Positions 63,525-64,000 of a DNA stretch of 64,000 nt are shown here, piece by piece. Made by a program: the position numbers and the translations under genes. The stretch spans positions 62,001 to 126,000 of the forward strand of contig JAXHNF010000016.1 in the NCBI GenBank assembly GCA_034520745.1, read 5' to 3'. The DNA is from Alkalibacterium sp034520745 (GTDB taxonomy: Bacteria; Bacillota; Bacilli; Lactobacillales; Carnobacteriaceae_A). Each line of letters opens with the position of its first letter. Within the stretch, counting starts at the first letter, position 1. The notes beneath the pieces are model-generated. The model was not told the DNA's origin and ran no database searches. It saw only the letters and a program-made list of their open reading frames with translations.

Positions 63525-64000
63525 ATGTGTTTGATCACTCTCAGCTACAAGCAGCACCCTGACTTCCCTTTGATCCTCGTTCAGAACCGGGACGAATTAT
63601 ATGATCGAGAGAGCTTGCCTCTTCATTTCTGGAAAGATTATCCGCATGTTTTATCCGGCCGGGATAAGCGCCATGGAGGAACATGGTCCGGTATAACTAA
63701 ATCTGGACGTGTCGCTTCTCTGACCAATCGTCCTTTTGACGACTCTCCGGCTGTAGCGGATTCTTTTTCAAGAGGTAAAATAGTCAAAGATTTTTTAACA
63801 GACCATGATTCCATCGAAGCCTTTCTTAAATACCTGCGTGAGAATCGTCTAAGCTATGACAGCTATCAGCTGTTATTTGGTACGATAGATGACCTGCACA
63901 TTTATTCGAATGCTACTGATCAGCACTTGAAACTTAAGCCGGGTCTGTATTCATTAAGCAGCACGGATGATAATTTAAGTCAGCACAAGATGCAGCGGTC
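63525..64000 (+). CDS. NRDE family protein (partial, runs off the window)
   Basis: An open frame begins at ATG 63525 (MCLITLSYKQHPDFPLILV) and stays open to the end of the window, 158 codons. The motif NRDE at residues 21-24, followed by LYDRESLPLHFW and GGTWSGITKSGRVASLTN, identifies the NRDE/TANGO2-like family. In bacteria its role is poorly known; an N-terminal-nucleophile hydrolase fold with Cys2 exposed after Met removal is expected from relatives. TAGGATG lies upstream as a modest ribosome site. No break is seen in the visible part. Confidence 0.88.
   Translation, partial: MCLITLSYKQHPDFPLILVQNRDELYDRESLPLHFWKDYPHVLSGRDKRHGGTWSGITKSGRVASLTNRPFDDSPAVADSFSRGKIVKDFLTDHDSIEAFLKYLRENRLSYDSYQLLFGTIDDLHIYSNATDQHLKLKPGLYSLSSTDDNLSQHKMQR

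Overview
The window looks like a chromosomal segment of a low-to-mid GC Gram-positive bacterium of the order Lactobacillales, most likely a Carnobacteriaceae relative such as Alkalibacterium or Marinilactibacillus. The reasons are Bacillota gene order (thyA-dfrA, ypmS-msrA-yozE, lepB-rbgA-rnhB-dprA-topA-xerC-hslV-hslU, parE-parC), strong AGGAGG ribosome binding sites with frequent TTG and GTG starts, a fermentative gene set (pflBA, adhE, arcABCD, fructose PTS) and proteins rich in Asp and Glu. The genus is an inference and is weak.

Layout. 1-2700: tail of an MscS channel, then a phosphonate-type ABC importer (phnC and two permeases, no binding protein). 2700-6200: alkD, an intergenic repeat array, a UPF0371 protein, an RNase H-like protein and a cold-shock gene. 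6300-10500: an ABC-F ATPase, thyA, dfrA and a hemolysin III-family protein. 10650-24400: housekeeping run ypmS, msrA, yozE, deoD, ctpA, lepB, rbgA, rnhB, dprA, topA, xerC, hslV, hslU, followed by a PAS-GGDEF protein. 24470-34000: plsY, a Fur-boxed Fe(III) importer (fbpCAB), then parE-parC. 34090-34530: a tandem array of about 52.5-bp repeats and a large hairpin. 34650-44330: a K+ channel, divergent adhE and pflB-pflA, the pyrophosphatase ppaC and two membrane proteins. 44540-51640: a leftward lysine/diaminopimelate operon lysC-asd-dapA-dapB-dapD-dapL-alr behind a lysine riboswitch. 52200-57150: arginine deiminase operon arcABCD. 57320-60890: fructose operon fruR-fruK-fruA. 61100-62070: a lipoprotein and a DUF2200 protein. 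62070-63520: an AT-rich stretch without genes. 63525 to the end: start of an NRDE-family protein.

The dominant oddity is quality. About 32 of 57 recognisable genes carry one or more single-base frameshifts, including genes that are normally essential (topA, parC, dapA, dapB, lysC). Where the exact base can be guessed it is often an extra or missing base in a homopolymer. This points to uncorrected long-read errors rather than decay, so I describe these as genes with a broken frame and give the span of the whole gene.

Functionally, the metabolic genes fit anaerobic mixed-acid growth: pyruvate to formate plus acetyl-CoA (PflB/PflA), acetyl-CoA to ethanol (AdhE), ATP from arginine (ArcABCD), fructose uptake (FruA/FruK), and the acetylase branch of the diaminopimelate route for peptidoglycan and lysine. 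I saw no CRISPR array, tRNA, rRNA, prophage or intact insertion sequence. The least explained features are the helically phased 52/53-bp repeat arrays at 3528 and 34091, the repeated TTGT(G/C)ACA motif between adhE and pflB, and the AT-rich region at 62070-63520.
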